Source: Aricia agestis (taxonomy: Eukaryota > Arthropoda > Insecta > Lepidoptera > Lycaenidae). Taken from it: a stretch of DNA of 64,000 nt. Under the pieces are notes generated by a model. The model made no database searches. It was not told the origin of the DNA and saw only the letters and a program-made list of their open reading frames with translations. Within the stretch, counting starts at the first letter, position 1, and the number at the start of each line of letters is the position of its first letter. The DNA lies in contig NC_056408.1 in the NCBI RefSeq assembly GCF_905147365.1, forward strand, positions 6,572,001 to 6,636,000, written 5' to 3'. A program made the translations under genes and the position numbers. Positions 30,541 to 44,045 of the stretch are shown piece by piece.

Positions 30541-32507
30541 AAGAAAAAAATATATTTAAAGGCAGGCGTAGACCTACTTATTATATTGTTCGGGTATGTA
30601 AAGCTGAGCCGATGTTGCATGAATTACAAAAAATAAAGTCCGCTATCTGTATTTAGAATCAATTTCTCTACCTTCCAGACGAAATTAAAAAATAAGTGGC
30701 CAGATTTGTGATCATTTTCAAGTTGTCGTTTTCAAAGAGCCTCTACTATGGTGATTGCTTAAGGCACAGCAGCATAATATGTATTGAAATTTACAGTAGC
30801 CCTTTTGCAAAGCGTCTAAGGCATACGAAGTTTATGTAAACCGCAGCCACGCTTCAGCGAAGGGGTATAAACAGCCCGTAAATTATTCCGATCCCCGTTT
30901 AAATTTGGTCACCGTAACCGTCTCATTAACATATCAGATGCAAATCGTCGATCTCCGTGATTTGCGAGTATAATTCATGGTAATGTTATCGGCAGCCGAT
31001 CGAGTTCTTATCATAACATGCAGATCCAGAGCAGGACGAGATTGTAAATTACATCTCACTTACATATTGCCCTGTTCTGTTGCAGGAATAAGTCCTGTGG
31101 GCGGAGATATTAGCGCTAATTTGAATATTCTGCATTCTGAAATGTCTTGAAATACATTGTAAATAGCTGCATTGCATAGAGAATAAAGGGTTATTCAAGT
31201 CAATATAAAAGTATTAAGAGTAGCTAATGCAAGGAGAACAAAAGAAGTAAAAAAATATCTACTGTAGTTACTAGCATTTTGGCTTCCCCACGTTGATCCA
31301 TGGTGGAGAATTAATATAGGCGTAGTTACAGTTATAGTTATACAGCTGGCGCAATCATGTTGCTGGCATGCTGCTGGTGCAAATTGGCAATCATTGTAGG
31401 TACTTATCATGGTTAATGTGAAGAAGTGTCTAAGTAAATAAAAAGCTGTCAAACGAAAGTACGATTTTTTTAAATGATTTGCACGAAACAACACAAGAAA
31501 AAATTTTAATGAACAAAAAATCACTTCGGAAGAACTTAAAAAGGGCCGCTTAATCATTGAAATTACAAATAACAATAGAATTGAAAATGATAAATAGCTT
31601 GATAAGTACTTTAAGTGTACGTACAATAATTACAGTAATATGTTCATATACCATATAAAGAGGCGCCCATAATTAAAAATGTCTTATGATAACATAAAGA
31701 GCCCTAAAGACCGTCATAATTACTTTAATAAGATAAATGAATTTAATAAACAACGTCGAGACGGCAAGCAACATTTTCTCACACAGAGGTATGAAGATGA
31801 GAGTTAAGACAATGCACAGCTTAAAACAATTTAAATCGTATATGGTGCACATATTTTGTAGCAAAATTATCAATATGATGCCCTTTTAAAGACACCGATG
31901 AAGATTGATCGGTGATAAAATGTTTCGATATCGATTAAAAATCAATCGTACTAATTATAAGTGCAGAAATTATCTTCGAATCATGACGTTCTAAGAATCT
32001 TTGAAATTGTTTTAAAAACTTTCTTTGAAGGCAAAGATACGATTCGTTCTTCTGAAAGTGAGCTTACGAAAGGAACAATAAACCAGTACTAAGAGGATGA
32101 AGTACCTACCTAACGTAGATCAAGAAAGCTTCTTAGCAGAGACTAAACTGTTTTTTGCAGTCGCCTAAAGTGATATTATCTAGTGCATTCTAATATACGC
32201 TAAAACTTCATGCTATTCTACCTACTTACCTACATGTGAATTTCCATTAGTTTCCAAGTAAGTGAAGTAGTCACTAAAATACCTAATTAATTTTAACTCC
32301 GTCTGACATTAACATGTTCGACCGAAATAGTTTTCAGTATTCCCGGCGGAGGAGCTGGCTAATCCATTAGCCTTACATGAAAAGTTAATATAGATGCCAA
32401 TATCGCAGGTATATCGGTCACCCTACCCTAGGGTGCAGCCCTGCACTTTCACGTGCTGGTATTACTGACGATGTGTTATAAAAACTAGATGTAAAATAAA
32501 TTTTGAC
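30541..32507. other. intergenic DNA, nothing recognised
   Basis: No repeat boundary or exon could be supported. The 143-codon minus-strand ORF at 31195-31626 has no family signature and is hydrophobic and biased, as expected for AT-rich noncoding DNA. Confidence 0.4.
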
Positions 32508-32632
32508 AATATTTTTTTTATAAAATAAGAAGCAAACGGGTCATCTGATGGAAAGCAACTACAAGCGCCCATGGACACAAGCAACATTAGAAGAGCTGCA
32601 GGTGCGTTGCCGGTATTTTAAGAGGGAATACG
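32508..32632 (+). repeat. fragment of the 330-bp dispersed repeat
   Basis: It contains agcaaacgggtcatctgatg, gcccatggacac and gaagagctgcaggtgcgttg, but stops at the start of the G-rich part. Confidence 0.75.
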
Positions 32633-32663
32633 CTTTCTTCTTGAAGGTTAATTTAAAGAGTTT

Positions 32664-32740
32664 CAGGCTCTGTTTCACCACTCACTGATAGGTAAGAAGT
32701 GTACTTACCCTATACGTCAGATAAGTTGTGGATAATATGC
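32664..32740 (+). mobile_element. truncated Harbinger-like MITE
   Basis: It shows ggctctgtttcaccactcac and attenuated interior similarity to 30410-30537. The right terminus is missing. Confidence 0.5.
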
Positions 32741-32889
32741 TTCTTTCTAAGCCTTTAGAGATAAGAGTTTTGCTCGTTAAGGTAATTTGTGTGTTGCTGG
32801 CGCATATATTATTATTATGACAAAAATGTCCGCCTGAAGCATCTCACGTGTTTAATGTGTTCGACTCTGTAAGAATAATTCATAAAAAC

Positions 32890-33017
32890 TTACGGTCTTA
32901 CTACAAAAGATTTAAACGACCGTAACTATTGAACAGTTGATTAGAGAAAAATTCAGTACAAAATGGTCTCAAAACAACTGTTCAACAGATGTTTAATCTT
33001 TTGTGGTAAGACCGTAA
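32890..33017. mobile_element. MITE with ttacggtcttac termini
   Basis: The left end ttacggtcttactacaaaag is inverted at the right as cttttgtggtaagaccgtaa. A second inner inverted pair (gaacagttg and caactgttc) lies within. Confidence 0.75.
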
Positions 33018-36000
33018 TAGTTTAATAACGTTTCTGGAGGTTATCTGACTGAATTGTTCTCAAACCACCATTGTAAACATTATGGTGAAGTAGTGAAGAG
33101 TTTTGTTAGCTGACCGGAAAAGCCCTGACGTCAGTGATATCCTTTCCTTTCCAGGTGAGTGCTTGTTCTTTAGACCACCACTAGGATTAAGTCACAGGGT
33201 ATTAAAGCATAATTGATCTTCGGGGAAATGCAGTAGCCTCTCCTGTAAAGATTATTTCACTACTTGTGTGACGTAGTAAAATAAACTGAAATTTTGTGTT
33301 ACAAGCATTGGTAATTGTGAGCTCTATAAAAATGTATGTCTAAAACTGTACTTGATTGAAAGATACTTTAATATTTTAAGAAATGAATTAAAATTATTTT
33401 TATAGGACAGAGTGAAAAATAGAATCTGATACGAAAATTGTGCATCTAGCTTATGAGATCAATGGGTTCAATGGTGGTCTGAGTGGAAAACGTAATAATA
33501 CACATCTCAATGTTATTTGGGATAGAATATATCAAAGCAAATGCCCACATATCAAGAAATATTATTGACCGGTATAAGTTGCTTGGGTTACCCAAATATT
33601 TCATTCGGGAATAATATCAGCCATAAGTTTTCTCGAAACCTTCATTTAGGGTTAACATTTTCCCCTTTCGTATGATTTCTGGAATATGGAGAATGTAATA
33701 TTTTTGGGAAGTTATGTGAAAGCAGCAGCACTCTGTCAAGCACAGTGCACAATAAAGTCACTACTTATATTATACCTTATTTAATAACAATGTGGATATT
33801 GCGACTTTAATCTATAGCTTCATAAGTACATAATATAGAAGGTTAACCTATTTTTGATTAGGTTGACTGCTAGATCAACGTACAGTGAAACTATAAGAGG
33901 TTTATGCTTATTTTTAGTTTACAGCTCCTAAAGGGCTAAATAACAAATCAAAGCCTGTTTAGCAGGAATATTCTTTATCTTTATGTCCCAGTAAGAATCT
34001 AGTATAATGCTATAATATAAGTAACAGATTAGCATTGTCCCATCCCAAATGTTAACCCATAAGCAACAGCGCTAAAAAAATTTAACCCGTAAGCGACAGC
34101 GGAAAGGCTTCGCTATGAATAATTTATTTGGCCCGAATATCCCAAACTTAATTGTTGCCGACGTTAGACGTAAATCTCGCCGAAATCTGAGCGGACGCAA
34201 TTTACATAAACTGCCATCAATTTAATGCCTTCCTGTATTTATGTACGGATCTAAATCGGGCCAATAAACTTTTTTCAAAACATTGTGCCTTTATCTTCGT
34301 AGCCCGTTTTATATTTCTGAAGTAATAAAGTAGTGAATACTATAGAGGCCATGTAGAAAGGTTGCATAATATACTTATTAGATTGAAGAATTCTACATTT
34401 TGCAGATTTGTCTGAAAACCCTTTTTTATTTACATTTGGCTTTGTTTGATAGATAACATTCGCATCATATTATTATTCTACGACGTCGCATTATATTATG
34501 AATTAGAGATTCAATCTATACCTTTTATCTTTTCCTCGAACCGTACATACAAAAATGAAAGAATTAATTATACATAACATTTTATTCTACATTGCCTACA
34601 TATGAGAAAATATTTATCAAAGGTTTTATTTTTGCGAATTAATTTTATATCAACTTACCCTGTACGGTAAATGATAATAAACATGGGAATATAAGTACAG
34701 GTTACGTGAAGATAGTCTTTATTTTTTGGTACGTAACGTTTAGATAAATTTTCTTATTTATTAGAAGGTGTATAAATTCCAGATTTCTTTGTGAAGTTAA
34801 TGTGGTATATCAAATTAAGTTTACTAACAAAAAAATCTTTATCTGGGACCAACGTTTTAAGCTACAAGAAAAAAAACTTTGAAATAAGTAAAGAAAATCA
34901 TTGACCACACTATATCGAATAGTAAAATTAATTCTAGACACGATTATTTTGTTTAAGGAACGAATTTTGGACTAAACTTGATACTAATTGAAGGAGGCTT
35001 TTCAGACGAAACCGAGTGAAAGCGAGAGTTAGGATAAAAAGGGCAATTAGTTAAAGCGTTTAATTACCGACTTCGTGGTAACGAGGCTTCGCTGCCCTTT
35101 GTCGTTGGCAGGATTCTTCGAGTGGAGCGAAATACAGGCGGGAGCGATAAAACTGAGACTCTTAACTGAAACATTAAGTATGGAATAGAGCAAAGAGCCG
35201 TTAACATTTTGAGACCGAAAAACCAAAATTATTATACTATTCCATAAGTTTTTTTGCCAACAAGAAAAAATGACTACAATGAAATGATTTAACATAGTTT
35301 TGTTGTTAGATTCAAATTCAGTTGCATAACTTAATTGGAAATCAAATTAGAGCTTTTTTGAATGACAAGGATAGATCAGAACTTTGACCCACATCAGTTG
35401 GAAGTTGGAACAAATAATTGTGGGAAAAAAGAAAATCGGTTATCACAGATTAAAACATCCGACATTATAATCTATATTATATCTAACGCCATAAATTTAT
35501 TGAGATATTTTAATCAAAACTTACTATAACAACTAACTGTTTTTAACGTGGCGTGTAATTAAATACCACGTTAACGCTGCCACGGGCCATAAGCGATTAA
35601 AGCGTCTTAATAATGTAAATTATTATCGAAAATATTGCAACATACTGTTCGATTAAATTAATAGCCTTTAATATTATGATAAACTGTATCAAAAGTGTGC
35701 CCTCGCATCTGAAAGCTGTTATTTTAATAACATTAAATTACGAAACCGATAGAATAAACACAAAATTGCTTTTTAATAAACGCCCTCATGGGCGTTGTAA
35801 GTGAACCCCGTTATTATCTACCTCCAGTTTTATTTTGTTATGGTCATTTAGCCCTGACAGCATAACTACGTACGAAGATTTATACACGGAATTAAATTCT
35901 CCACGGATTTTTGCCACGAAGTATAAATCGTAGGGGGTTTTCAAGGGTTAAGTTTAGCTTTTCCTTATGCTTTTGAATTTATACTTTTTTAGAATTAAAT

Positions 36001-39000
36001 GTATATAAATGTTTTATACTGTAGTATTACTTATATAAGCTATGCGTACTACCATTGTATTATTGGGAAAAACATTAAGTTTTCGCACGTCATTCTGATA
36101 TTTAAAAAATACCGAATAAGATCCCTGGTCGTATAATTTTGTTAGTACCTCACTTTTCTGAAGCGCTTACATAAACGAATTTTCCCTGTTTGCTTCCCTT
36201 CCAAGCCATAAAACATCGTCGCGACAGACCTGTCACTACAACGAGTATGTATCGACTTGATATGAATTTGTTATATCGAATTTTTCCACCAGAAATTCGC
36301 CAACAAAATTTTGTGACAGTTTGCCAACTTTCCCAGAGTAAGCAATATTCCTGTAAATATATTTATAGTATGTACCTACTTTTGATTATAAAATTCTTCT
36401 GATTAAATATCATAGATAATATAGAGATGGTTTAACTTCAACTTTTTGTTTAATTTTTTACTTCTCAAACATTAGAACGCCCATGAAACACCCAAGGATT
36501 AAGGTAATCAATATTGTATCCCTGGGACTGGGTGGTCTAAATTAATATAGGCAATTAATGATTTTATTTACCTACTTCATCTAGCATAATTATTATAAAG
36601 AAATATTGATTTTCATCATTTTGATCATATAAATTTACTAGTTTTTACTTTTTCTAGAAAAGTTTCCTATCAAAGTTTACTTAAGTAAAATTCAGCCTTA
36701 TCTTTAGAACAGTAAGTATATAAAAACTGTAAGTACTAACGTTTTTTACTTTGTTCTAGATTTTTTTTTTTGTGATACCAAGATCTAATTTCCGTAAAAT
36801 AGCTGATATGCCTCTTTACAACGGTACATAAAAAACAGTCCTGCAGGTTGTTTATCAGAGGGGAGAACGATCTCTAACAAATGACCACTTGGGCGATACA
36901 GCTATCTGTCGTTCGCCCACACGACCGAGTTTACGGCGCGGCGCTATCTTTTACGTTGACTGAGAAATAAGCGAGTTCGTTGTTGATCACGAGATTTCCG
37001 TAGAAAATGGTAGAAGTTACTTTACAGCCTATAGGGTTGCTTGTCAGTTATATGCAGAACTTTACCTTAGAATTTTCGTAAGGATTCTTATGATTGTTAA
37101 GCGAGCAAAGGTTCCGGCTTCTTAAGATTACGGAAACTTCTGCAATTATATTGTATGCGTGATTTTTCTGACAAAGTAAGTTGTTAGTGTAAATTTTGTC
37201 AACACCATGCTAGTATATTATGGTTTTTAATACACAGCAGAGCTACAAAGTTGCATTGGTTTTTTACAATGTAACTGTAAATCACAAATAGTTTTATACA
37301 AGGATCTAACAGTTATATTTCCAATAAAATGTTCAATTATATCACAGCACTCATATCATTCCCATATGCGTCGACAAAACAGCAATTAGAAGGCTCCGCG
37401 CCAAATAAAGAGTATGGAGTGTTCCAGAAAGAATTCAGTTAGTTGCCGCGTCTGAAATGTCCGCAAAAAGAGAAACATCAAAGCATTGAGGATCCGGTGA
37501 GTGCGACGTGATGCGATTTAGAAATAGCCCGACTTCTGTCGACGTGTGGACACGACGACGCTTGTCGAATTGACTGTGAATTATTTAGCTTAGCGAGCGT
37601 CTGGATATAGTTCACAATAAAATAACACTTTTATTACTCCTCATGCTACGGCCATTAAAGTTTGAGCATCACTTTCAACGGTTGTTGAAATTGTAGTTTT
37701 GAGTAACGCCAAACTGTTCCGACAAATACAAACTACATTGAAGAAAATAATATTAAAAAGAATATAGCGATGAAAATTAATGCTGACGGATTGGTTTTAG
37801 CCGAATGATTTTAATGTTCCGCACGGGATTAAGCCCCGTGTGAGTATTTTCGTAGAGCGAGTACGAATAGAGAAAATAATTGAAAATTCAAGAGACCGGA
37901 AATTTTAGAAACCCCAACCAAAACTAAAATACCATTAAATTGAGCCTTAAATACCAAAATGTACGCATGATAACACGGTCGCCCCTGATAAGCCCAGTTT
38001 TCGTGAAATGACTCACGTTACGTTATTGACGCCCTTTCCGCTTAATTATACGTTACGTGAGTCCGGAATATGAGTTCCCATTCCCAGTTCCCAGTTCCAA
38101 ATACCCTAATTGTAGTGCTTTAAATGTAGTCAGTAGTCTGCCTTGTTGGAAACCAAAACGTATCCTATTATTAAACAATAAAATGGGAAGTAAATGAAAC
38201 GGACGCTGTTAAGGATTTGTGTATACTACAAAAAAATAAGTTTAATATATTAAGTAATTGTATTGAGTTATGAATACAATTCATAACTAAACATTTAACT
38301 GTTAACAAAAAGTGCAGTAAGTAAATGCTTTACAGCGACCAAATAACGATTTCGTCACCTTAACATATTTTCAGGAGTTGACGGACTGGATCCATCAAGG
38401 AACCAAACTTTAATGTTGCATTTAAATAGTAGAATCAAAGTCAATCTCTGTAAGGACTTCCCAACGTTCTTCCCATCGGTGCCGTAATCGCTCGTTAGAC
38501 TTGATGAGAACTCGTACGATCTCATAGCAAGCGCGATATACGAAGAGGTTATGTAGAGTAATCCAGATTTTGATGTAAAATTCGATAGAGCCTTTTGTAA
38601 CGCATTAAAACAAGTTGTCACTAGGGCAATATTACAAATGTATCGCATCCATGATTTTAAATGTCAAAGTAAAATAAATACTTAGTGATTTTTCGAACGA
38701 TTTAACAATTTACTTTGAGTTTTAAGTAACTAATTTTAGGTAATTCTATTATAAAGGATATATTAATTTAAACAAATAGCTGATAACATAAAAGAGATTA
38801 AAATAATATTTTACGATAATTTTTTTCAAATATTGATGACTGGCATAAAAATTAATTCCCATCCAGAAATAACGAAGCCAGAAAGCAATCCTTAAAAATT
38901 ATCGCCGATAAAGGCGCACTTAACCGGAGGGTTAATGCAGTTTTGATGGTGATTAAATACTTTGTCGAAAGAAAATATTACAGACATTTTACTTGAACTT

Positions 39001-39225
39001 TGAGTAATTAAAAACCTTTGTGCATCATCATTGTAATTACATAGAACAGTTTAAATAGAAGTCTTTGACTAGAACCATAAAAAATATACTACACAAGTAG
39101 AGTTTTGAGCAGGAAAATCGGGATAGCACGCTAACCATAACCACAGTAGAACCGCAAAAGTATAGCAAGATTGACAGATATCAGGGACAAAAAAACAGAT
39201 TTTTCTAAATTTCCTTTAAGCTGCC
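33018..39225. other. 6 kb of intergenic DNA without recognised genes
   Basis: It is AT-rich. At about 34049-34108 the block ttaaccc(a/g)taagc(a/g)acagc occurs twice as a short direct repeat. The small ORFs (35047-35295 -, 36190-36402 +, 38355-38648 -) have no motif I recognise. Confidence 0.4.
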
Positions 39226-39448
39226 TACACACCAAAGTCGCCGACCCGGCGGCACGAACCCGGCGGGTTCATGCCGGCGGGCAAACCCGGCGGCTTCTGA
39301 ATGTTGCAATTCGGACGCCGGCCCGGCGAGACGAACCCGGCGGCTTCTGAATGAGCAAATCGCAACAGGCGCCGGCCGCCGCTGCTGGTTTGTTGACCCG
39401 GCCTTGTCCGGCGGGTTATGCCGCCGGGCCCGGCGGCTTTGGTGTGTA
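39226..39448. mobile_element. GC-rich MITE
   Basis: The ends tacacaccaaag and ctttggtgtgta are inverted, and the interior is dense in cccggcgg and its complement. GC content is far above the surrounding DNA. The ORFs here (39225-39524 -) reflect that composition. Confidence 0.65.
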
Positions 39449-40920
39449 TATTTTTAATAAACCCTTGCTTTGATGGCCAAGCTAGGCGTGCAAGCATTTT
39501 ATCGGGACCGACTACGCAATCCATTAAAATTACTATTTTAGTAGCTAAGAGCTACAGTAAAATGTCAAAGGGAATGAATCATTCCTCTGAACTTCCTAAA
39601 TGACACGTTGCAGCTAATACCTATATTCTTTTAATTTATTTATAGCCGTGGCCTAATGGAAAGATCAAACGGGCGGCACCGTTAATTTTAATGTCCCAGT
39701 GCGCTACCATATCGATATAATTAGACAACACTAGCGTAGCCCGCTGCTATTAACCCGAGAGCCAGTGACAGTCAGACTTTCGTCATTTAAAAGCTGAACG
39801 TTTACGACCACCTCAACGTCTAATTAATACTTAGGAAGTTTAAGAGTGTCTGACATTGGAAAACAACTGTGATTGTGAACAAAATGAGGTTTTTATAGTT
39901 ACCCCGAAGAAAATAAGCTAAAAATTGAGCTTTACTCTTTATCGAAGGTCAGGTAGACCTTCAGAACTGGATACCTCCTAAAGTAACCGTGATCGAAACT
40001 TCATAGTTACTGGTCGTTTTTACCTCTATTGGTGTCATAAACAGGTAAACTTTCAGCTTTTATAAAATGACGAAACTCTGTCGCTGGCTCTTGGGTTATA
40101 GCTCGCTGCTATATTTTCATCGACTTGACGGTTATTATGTCACTTACAATAATGATATCGAGTGCAAACGTATTCAAAACATGCTATCGATACTTAATTA
40201 CTTTGGTTTACAACGTGTAATGTAATAACAAGTGATAATAGGGTAGTAAATCTTACGTTACTAGACCGCATATAGCTAATCGATAAAATCAATGTTTTCT
40301 ACGTCACTATCTTTTTAAAATGTAAAATGCAATTCTTCTCCTGCCTTATTGCTCTTCTAACTGCGTCTCATCTCATTTTTTCTATTTACATTAAGTTGAT
40401 GAATAAAACTTACGAAACTGTATGCTGTTTCTCATTAAGTTTATACCTATGTACGTCTATAGTTATGAAAATAATGTTCTCTTTTTCTGAATTATAGTAT
40501 TATCTTTCCAAATTCAAGTTTCCTAAAATCTTTCTTACACTTTTAATACAGAACTTTTCTTTGTTTCACCTGTCTAAAGATAGAAAGGAAGAAAAGGGAG
40601 AGAAACGAAGACAAAGCGAATTAAACTTCTTAGAGTTAACTTTTCAATCCCTAACAAAGATTAATAACATAGATCATTAACCCTTAACGCCAGCTGTGTA
40701 TTGCAATGATCTAAACTTGTAAACATCAGTAGTATACTACAACTCAACAGACAGAACATGGCTCCCCAGACGCACATTGTCGTGATCATACTGAGTACTA
40801 GCACGTACTAGACACGATAATGTGGTTGTATCAAACTAAATAATTCAAAGTTAATTCTAATTATTAAATACAGGCCAAAATCATAACCCTCCTTTTTGCT
40901 TCGCCGTAGTCGGGTAAAAA
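39449..40920. other. intergenic DNA, nothing recognised
   Basis: No repeat ends or coding signal were identified. Confidence 0.4.
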
Positions 40921-41104
40921 CTAGATGACGCCCGCAACTCCGTTGCACCAAAATTCGTTTATCGCGCGGGAACCGCACATTTTTCCGGGATAATAGGTAT
41001 CCTATGTCCTTTCCCTTATCAAACAGCAAAATCGGTTCAGCGGTATGGGCGCGAAGAGGTAACAGACAGTCACACTTTCGCATAAATTATAATATTAGTA
41101 TCGA
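40921..41104 (-). mobile_element. non-autonomous Helitron, minus orientation
   Basis: CTAG lies at 40921-40924 beside host T (minus strand) after a GCAAC-gga-GTTGC stem. TC begins at 41104 after A. It is closely similar to 3398-3609. Confidence 0.6.
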
Positions 41105-41655
41105 TAACAAATTTATAGGTGTTAGTTTAGAATTAAGGAGGTGATAATATTTTTTTGAAGACGTATAAAGATAGAGAGAAATCTCTTGATAATGTTGATA
41201 AAGTATGACATTTAGCGTTAACCCTGATCCTAGTTGCAAAAAGTCTAGAAATAAACATCTATTAGATTTGAACAGTGTTGCAGCAGCAGGCGTTAGAATA
41301 CAAAATCAAAACATTCCACTAGTCCTTGCAGTAACAACTTTCAAAACAATAAGAATACAATCTAAGTTACCCGATTCTTTACCGATCAAAGCGGTTACGA
41401 CGGCATTTTACACACGACTGAAATATCTCCACTTTCGAAGTAACATGTGAAATGGCCTTAAGAAATTGGAGATAAAACTCCAAAGCCAACTAGAAGAATG
41501 AACAGTATGAAAAGTTTCCGAAACTTTCAAGCCATTTATTTAAACTTAACATGCTATAAATGCTTATAATATTAAAATACGAGGTGCATTTTAGTATTTT
41601 CTTAGCTGTATAACTAAAACTAGAGAATTTTATGTATATTATTCTTAATATTTAT
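41105..41655. other. intergenic DNA, nothing recognised
   Basis: An 81-codon ORF at 41205-41450 has no recognisable domain. Confidence 0.35.
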
Positions 41656-41940
41656 ACGTGGGAGAGCCATGCTTCGGCACGACTGGGCCGGCTCGACCGG
41701 AGAAATACCACGTTCTCACAGAAAACCGGCGTGAAACAGCGCTTGCGCTGTGTTTCGCCGAGTGAGTGAGTTTACCGGAGGCCCGATTCCCTTCCCTATC
41801 CTCCCCTATTACCCTATTCCCTCTAAAAGGCCGGCAACGCACCTGCAGCTCTTCTGATGCTGCGAGTGTCCATGGGCGACGGAAGTTGCTTTCCATCAGG
41901 TGACCCGTTTGCTCGTTTGCCCCCTTATTTCATAAAAAAA
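41656..41940 (-). repeat. 330-bp dispersed repeat, copy 3
   Basis: A complete minus-strand copy from acgtgggagagccatg to ccccttatttcat, with a reduced G-rich segment of about one unit. Confidence 0.8.
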
Positions 41941-42967
41941 TAATAATATTCCAGCATATAAATAAAAAAGGACATAAATAAAGAAGAGTGTGCTAGTTTA
42001 TCAACATAGTCAATTACTCGTTGTCTTTCCCCATACTGCATACATACAAATAATAATAATATTATATAGTACTTGAAAATAACAATAGCAAACGGTTTTA
42101 TTTTATCGTCTTTCTTCTTTTAATTAATTAAAAACAATACTTTCTTGGTCCAAACCGAAAAAGCAGTCGCGACATTTGTTTAGTTCGAGATAAGTCGCAT
42201 TGTTCTACAAACGGTGGGTAAAAAGTAAAACAAAAGCCCAGACCGAGACGAGTTCGGCCATAATTAATTGCAGCGTTCGCAGAAACGTATGAAGTGTCGT
42301 TTATCGCCCGTCGTCGGCCTCGTAAATATATTTTAATATCGGAGGTATGCACTGATGTCTTCATATTTATCGTTGTAATATTTTAAACACCTTTCAAGAC
42401 TTTCAGCCGCCGGAACGCTGGCCTGAGTTGTAATATTTTTAAGCCAAAATGTAAGTAGTATATTAATAATAATAATATGTATCTTAATATTTTTATTCAA
42501 AACCTGAGCTTTGCTTTTTTCTCCCTGCATAATTATAGAAATTAATCTGCTGTTAGGCAGTCCGTTGTCCTAGGTGTAGGTCAGCCAGTCGTGGACATTT
42601 CTATACGAAGCTTGCATACACACGACACTTAATGCCTAACGGTCCATACTGATTTTATGTCTACCGCCATTCACCAGTAAGTGATAATTAACTGCATCAG
42701 TGTTGCCAGATGGTTTCGAACTTTTATCTGTAGTGGGAACTGCTAAAATCTGTATAAAATCTGTATGTCATATTGTCTCAATTTTCTGTATAAAATCTGT
42801 ATTAAAGTCAACAAAAAAATACCTCTTAATCATTATCCACGCTTTTTTATGAAAAAAAAGGGAAATGGACGTGTTAAGGTGATAATCGTATAATAAATAA
42901 AAATATACTCGTACATAAATTGGTAACTTTATATTTATAAAAATTAAAAAAAAATTAAACACATTAT

Positions 42968-43119
42968 GAGCCTGTTTCACCCATTGTTTCACCACTTTCT
43001 GATTAACGTACGGGCGGATAGGCTATCCACAAATTTTTTGACAGATTCTCCATACTGACATGTCGAGAAAGTAATGTAATCCGGCACTTATCACTATCAG
43101 GAAGTGGTGAAACATGCCC
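42968..43119. mobile_element. Harbinger-like MITE nested in the hAT element
   Basis: The ends gcctgtttcaccc and gtggtgaaacatgccc match the 30410 family but are degraded. It contains the shared interior ctatccacaaattttttgac. Confidence 0.7.
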
Positions 43120-43128
43120 ATAACATAA

Positions 43129-43757
43129 TAAAAAAACCGGCCAAGTGCGAGTTGGACTCGCCTATGAAAGGTTCTGCAGCAGCATTTAGGTTTATTTTTA
43201 TTAAATTTAAAGGTTTTTGATTTATTTTTATATTTCAGTTGATTTAATGGAAGTTAATTGAAGGTTTACCATTTATGGTGTATAAAAAAAAACTACTAGC
43301 TAGATCTCGTTCAAACCAATTTTAGTTGGTAGTTTTTATAGTAATGTATATCATATATTTTTTTTTAGACTTATCTGCCCCTACTTTAGAAGTTAGAGGG
43401 GGGGCGACACACATTTTACCACTTTGGAAGAGTCTCTCTCGCAAACTATTCAGGTTAGAAAAAAATTATATTTTAAACTTCAATATGATTTTTGAAGACC
43501 TATCCATAGATACCCCACACGCATAGGTTAAATGAAAAAATTTTTTTTTGTTTCAGTTGTACCTATGGGGACCCCTAAAATTTTTAATAATTTTTCCATT
43601 TTTGTATCAAAATCTTAATGCGGTTCACAGACTAAATCTACTTACCAAGTTCCAATAGTGTAGCTCTTATAGTTTCGGAGAGACAGATAGACAGACAGAC
43701 ATGACGAATCTATAAGGGTTCCGTTTTTTGCCATTTGGCTACGGAACCCTAAAAAAC
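43129..43757 (+). repeat. dispersed repeat (ggccaagtgcgag...ctacggaaccctaaaa), copy 1
   Basis: It starts ccggccaagtgcgagttgga and ends tttggctacggaaccctaaa after a gacagacagacatgacgaa stretch. It is not bounded by inverted repeats, so it is more like a retroposed or single-ended unit. It is nested in the hAT element. Copy 2 is at 50822-51414. Confidence 0.75.
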
Positions 43758-44045
43758 ATAGCAATAAGATAGAAATAATTTTTTCATTAAATTTTTTTAT
43801 TAAATTTCGACAGCAACTGCTCATCAACCTCTAGATTATAGCATTGTTTCGCACCAATCAGTTACTTTGTATGCAAAAGACCTTTAATGGTGCCGATTTA
43901 GCCTGTTTCGTTGTTGAATTTTTACAAAATTTACAAAATTATGTGATTCTGTATAAATATCTGTATCCAGTACTTATCTGTATTACTCACCAAAAATCTG
44001 TATAAATACGGAGAAATCTGTATATATGGCAACACTGAACTGCAT

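Larger units (their letters stand above)
42690..44045. mobile_element. non-autonomous hAT element with 8-bp target duplication
   Basis: The element is 42698-44037. Its ends are CAGTGTTGCCA and the exact inverse, flanked by the 8-base duplication AACTGCAT (42690-42697 and 44038-44045). An 8-bp duplication with CAG-type ends is typical of hAT. Nine copies of ctgtat crowd the two ends, as expected for subterminal transposase sites. No transposase is encoded. Two other repeats are nested within. Confidence 0.88.

Noticed and set aside
31195..31626. 143-codon minus-strand ORF
   Set aside because: The longest minus-strand ORF in the downstream region, but it is hydrophobic, of biased composition and shows no family motif or splice context.
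39225..39524. 99-codon minus-strand ORF rich in Gly, Pro and Arg
   Set aside because: Explained by the GC-rich MITE; no domain.
42750..42805. Repeated ctgtat words considered as a CRISPR-like or satellite array
   Set aside because: Spacing is irregular and the matching cluster at the other end of the hAT element explains them as subterminal repeats.
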